From JAAYDY01 sp964500225 (GTDB taxonomy: Bacteria; Planctomycetota; Phycisphaerae; FEN-1346; JAACEH01): a stretch of DNA of 24,768 nucleotides. The position numbers and the translations under genes were made by a program. The DNA is taken from positions 1 through 24,768 of the forward strand of contig CAZCOA010000042.1 in assembly GCA_964500225.1 (NCBI GenBank), given 5' to 3'. Numbering within the stretch: position 1 is the first letter of the stretch; each line of letters begins with the position of its first letter. The notes beneath the pieces are model-generated. The model did no database searches and was not told the DNA's origin. It worked only from the letters and a program-made list of their open reading frames with translations. Positions 24,488 to 24,768 of the stretch are shown here, piece after piece.

Positions 24488-24603
24488 GCCACTCGACTAG
24501 CTCAAGGACTACCTGTGATCCAAAGTGCGAAAGACTCTTGACACTACCGGTAAAGTTCACGTGGCGACGGGGGCAGGTATGCCAGTAGGCGAGACCAGGG
24601 CCA

Positions 24604-24768
24604 TTAATGACCCTTCGACTCGATTCGTATCCAATCGCCATCACTCAGCATGGCTTCAAAGGCATCGGCAGAGCGACGAATGGCCGGAATCTTTCCTTGA
24701 ACCAGTTTTTCCGTGAGTACTTTACCGTCAGGAAGGCCTAAGACAACGATTCGAGCTTGCGAGGTACC
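24604..24768 (-). CDS. Unidentified gene, 3' end (partial, enters from the right edge)
   Basis: On the minus strand a frame open from the window edge gives 54 residues ending in TAA at 24604-24606. It reads as ordinary protein: RIVVLGLPDGKVLTEKLV, then KIPAIRRSADAFEAMLSDGDWIRIE near the C terminus. The ending (G-x-I-P-A-I...L-x-D-G-D-x-I-R-I) vaguely recalls swivelling-type beta domains, but I do not recognise the family. By hand count 24 of 54 codons end in G or C, far below the neighbouring genes, which strongly favour G/C there. This suggests a different origin or an accessory region beginning here. A plus-strand frame over the same bases (24525-24716) is its shadow. Confidence 0.6.
   Translation of the reverse strand, partial: GTSQARIVVLGLPDGKVLTEKLVQGKIPAIRRSADAFEAMLSDGDWIRIESKGH

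Noticed and set aside
24525..24716. A 63-codon plus-strand frame at the right edge
   Set aside because: Its translation looks random, while the minus strand over most of the same bases reads as a normal protein C terminus open to the window edge.

Overview
The window is about 24.8 kb of GC-rich bacterial chromosome, tightly packed and free of insertion sequences, CRISPR arrays or recognisable tRNA/rRNA genes. The gene content (secreted right-handed beta-helix protein, very large Opp-type binding protein, an unfamiliar 838-residue TIM-barrel-like protein, citramalate synthase next to valS) suggests a member of the Planctomycetota or a relative such as Lentisphaerota or Verrucomicrobiota. That placement is inference from gene style only.

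Layout. 1-264: 3' end of an NAD(P)HX epimerase gene. 281-8188 (minus): a five-gene Opp/Dpp-type ABC importer operon in the order binding protein, permease, permease, ATPase, ATPase, driven from a clear promoter at 8243-8270. 8500-12503 (plus, divergent from it): a secreted beta-helix protein and a large cytoplasmic glycosidase-like protein. 12711-15800 (minus): a small membrane protein and an overlapping BtuF-BtuC-BtuD-type vitamin B12/iron-chelate importer whose first mRNA looks leaderless. 16253-17344 (plus): a site-2-protease-family metalloprotease with CBS-like tail. 17366-22071 (plus): promoter, leader peptide, attenuator, citramalate synthase (cimA) and valyl-tRNA synthetase (valS). 22160-24284 (plus): promoter, short-chain dehydrogenase and a mannonate-dehydratase-type enolase-superfamily enzyme. 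24285-24768: mostly non-coding, then the 3' end of an unidentified minus-strand gene with clearly lower GC3 than the rest.

How the parts fit. The best-supported new observation is a complete ribosome-mediated attenuator in front of cimA-valS: a 33-codon leader peptide with a consecutive Ile-Ile-Val-Ile-Val run, a perfect 9-bp antiterminator and a mutually exclusive terminator with a six-T tract. It ties isoleucine synthesis through the citramalate route, and probably charging of tRNA-Val, to Ile/Val supply. The second is the binding protein at 4535-8188, about twice the usual size, which carries two copies of an unfamiliar domain of about 125-135 residues inside its solute-binding fold and two short ExbD/TolR-like repeats behind its membrane anchor. 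The beta-helix protein, the glycosidase-like protein and the SDR/mannonate dehydratase pair hint that the importer may carry saccharides rather than peptides, but this is inference.
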